In this document: one piece after another, positions 5,102 to 6,099 of the stretch
Position numbering within the stretch: the stretch's first letter is position 1
How the letters are laid out: every line of letters begins with the position of its first letter
Source of the DNA: Verrucomicrobiota bacterium
Lineage (GTDB): Bacteria; Verrucomicrobiota; Verrucomicrobiia; Opitutales; Oceanipulchritudinaceae
Length of the DNA: 6,099 nucleotides
NCBI GenBank assembly: GCA_009908535.1
Contig: JAAAOD010000131.1
Coordinates: 1 to 6,099 of the forward strand
Direction of reading: 5' to 3'
Position numbers and translations under genes: made by a program
The notes under the pieces: generated by a model
Databases searched by the model: none
What the model was told of the DNA's origin: nothing
The model's input: the letters and a program-made list of their open reading frames with translations, nothing else

Positions 5102-6099
5102 TCAAGAGACGGCCGCACCCGGGAGGAATTGCCCGCGCGGCTCTCCGCATAGCGAACCATCACGGAAAACCACCTCCCCCCGCAGCCACGTCTCGGTAAC
5201 CCTTGAGCCGAGTGCCTTTCCAAGGTAGGCGGAACCGGAATGCCGGGATAGAAGGTGATCTTCCCGGACAGGGGCGGGCGGATCGCACCACTCCACAAGA
5301 AAAAAATCAGCATCGGCTCCAACCCGCAATTCTCCCTTTTGCTGCAATCCCACCGCTTCCGAGGGCCGCTTGGCAAAGGAGCGGCACAGCTTTTCCATGG
5401 CATCGGGTTTTCCCAGGCCGATGTGATCGATGACGCCCATCAGTCCATGCTGGATTCCGGCGATCCCGCCCCATGCATCGTAAAATGCCATCCCCGCCTT
5501 CAGCTCCGGGGGACAAGGGGAATGGTCCGAACCAAGGGTATCAATCTCCTCCTTCAGCAGGGGTTCCCACAATGCCGCGACGGTTTCTCGGGGCCGCAGC
5601 GGAGGCGCGCACTTCGCGTTTGGGCCGATCCGCTCCGCGTCCTCCAGGGAAAGCAGCAGGTAATGCGGACAGGTTTCACAGCGAACATCCGCCCCCGCGA
5701 AGCGCGCTTCGCGAATCAAGCGCACCACCTCCGGCGCGCTGACATGGACAATCGTGACCGGACACCCGGTCTCTCCCGCTATTTCCAGCGCGCTACGCAC
5801 CGCGCTTAATTCCGATGCGACGGGACGGGAAGCCTCCCAATCCGCCGCCGTCTTCTTCCGGGCAAGTCCCGCCTCCGCCTTTCGCAATTCCTCCGGATCC
5901 TCGGCGTGCAGGGCAAGGCGTAATCCCGTGTGTGCTATACGCTCCATCGCCACCCGCAATGTCGCTGGATCCGAGCAGGCAAATTCCTCGGTCCCGCTTG
6001 GCACCAGAAAAGCCTTGAAACCCATCACCCCCGCCTCGGCCAATGCTTGCAAATGCTCCCCGTTCCCGGGCACAACCCCTCCCCATAAACCGTAATCAA
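5102..6099 (-). CDS. allB: Allantoinase (5' partial; start lies beyond the right edge)
   Basis: C-terminal 331 residues of a cyclic amidohydrolase that opens the hydantoin ring of allantoin to give allantoate, in cytoplasmic purine/ureide degradation. Reading from the right edge, the frame begins DYGLWGGVVPGN, a stretch characteristic of allantoinases among the dihydroorotase/hydantoinase superfamily; a GTG at 6073 is therefore internal. Metal-site residues are visible: the carboxylated lysine in GVMGFKAFL (codon 6014-6016), His in ALHAED (5906-5908), His in TIVHVSAPE (5744-5746) and Asp in TLGSDHSP (5525-5527). CETCPHYL and NAKCAPPLR match the family too. The N-terminal DxHxH-type metal motif, about 120 residues upstream, is outside the window. 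The gene converges on hypA with a 45-base gap. A hand count of the first 55 codons gives 35 ending in G/C, against about 44 of 50 in part of echA. Dihydropyrimidinase or dihydroorotase is less likely because of the DYGxWGG block. Confidence 0.92.
   Translation of the reverse strand, partial: DYGLWGGVVPGNGEHLQALAEAGVMGFKAFLVPSGTEEFACSDPATLRVAMERIAHTGLRLALHAEDPEELRKAEAGLARKKTAADWEASRPVASELSAVRSALEIAGETGCPVTIVHVSAPEVVRLIREARFAGADVRCETCPHYLLLSLEDAERIGPNAKCAPPLRPRETVAALWEPLLKEEIDTLGSDHSPCPPELKAGMAFYDAWGGIAGIQHGLMGVIDHIGLGKPDAMEKLCRSFAKRPSEAVGLQQKGELRVGADADFFLVEWCDPPAPVREDHLLSRHSGSAYLGKALGSRVTETWLRGEVVFRDGSLCGEPRGQFLPGAAVS

Noticed and set aside
5255..5809. Plus-strand open frame of 184 codons opposite allB.
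   Set aside because: Antisense to a clear allantoinase coding frame; no domain and no ribosome binding site.

Overview
This window holds most of an energy-converting [NiFe] hydrogenase operon of the Ech type (group 4), followed by the 3' part of an allantoinase gene on the opposite strand. The DNA is GC-rich and looks bacterial: genes are tightly packed, use ATG starts and end close to the next start. The species cannot be read from the sequence. A GC-rich bacterium with anaerobic or fermentative capacity fits. Verrucomicrobiota or a relative is one possibility, but that is only a guess.

Positions 1-5056 (+ strand) carry seven genes in one direction with gaps of 12-25 bases. Their order matches the classical six-gene ech operon: echA (NuoL-like ion pump, 5' end outside the window), echB (NuoH-like membrane anchor), echC (NuoB-like small subunit), echD (NuoC-like), echE (NuoD-like NiFe large subunit), echF (2[4Fe-4S] ferredoxin-like subunit). 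hypA, a nickel-delivery maturation factor, closes the run. Together the products should form a membrane complex. Electrons from reduced ferredoxin would pass through EchF and EchC to the NiFe site of EchE, where protons are reduced to H2. The free energy would drive H+ or Na+ translocation through EchA/EchB. The reverse reaction is also possible. HypA would supply Ni to EchE.

Positions 5057-5101 separate the convergent genes and contain a short hairpin with a T-tract on the minus strand, a plausible terminator for the minus-strand gene.

Positions 5102-6099 (- strand) encode the C-terminal 331 residues of an allantoinase (AllB), a purine/ureide catabolism enzyme with no evident functional link to the hydrogenase. 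Its start lies beyond the right edge.

The system is a known one. The details that stand out are a lysine/alanine/proline-rich C-terminal tail on EchD, an EchE that stops right after its C-terminal nickel-binding motif (so there is no peptide to cleave), a cysteine-bearing acidic tail on EchF, and the near absence of Shine-Dalgarno sequences in the C-rich gaps between genes. I found no RNA genes, mobile elements, CRISPR arrays or large repeats.
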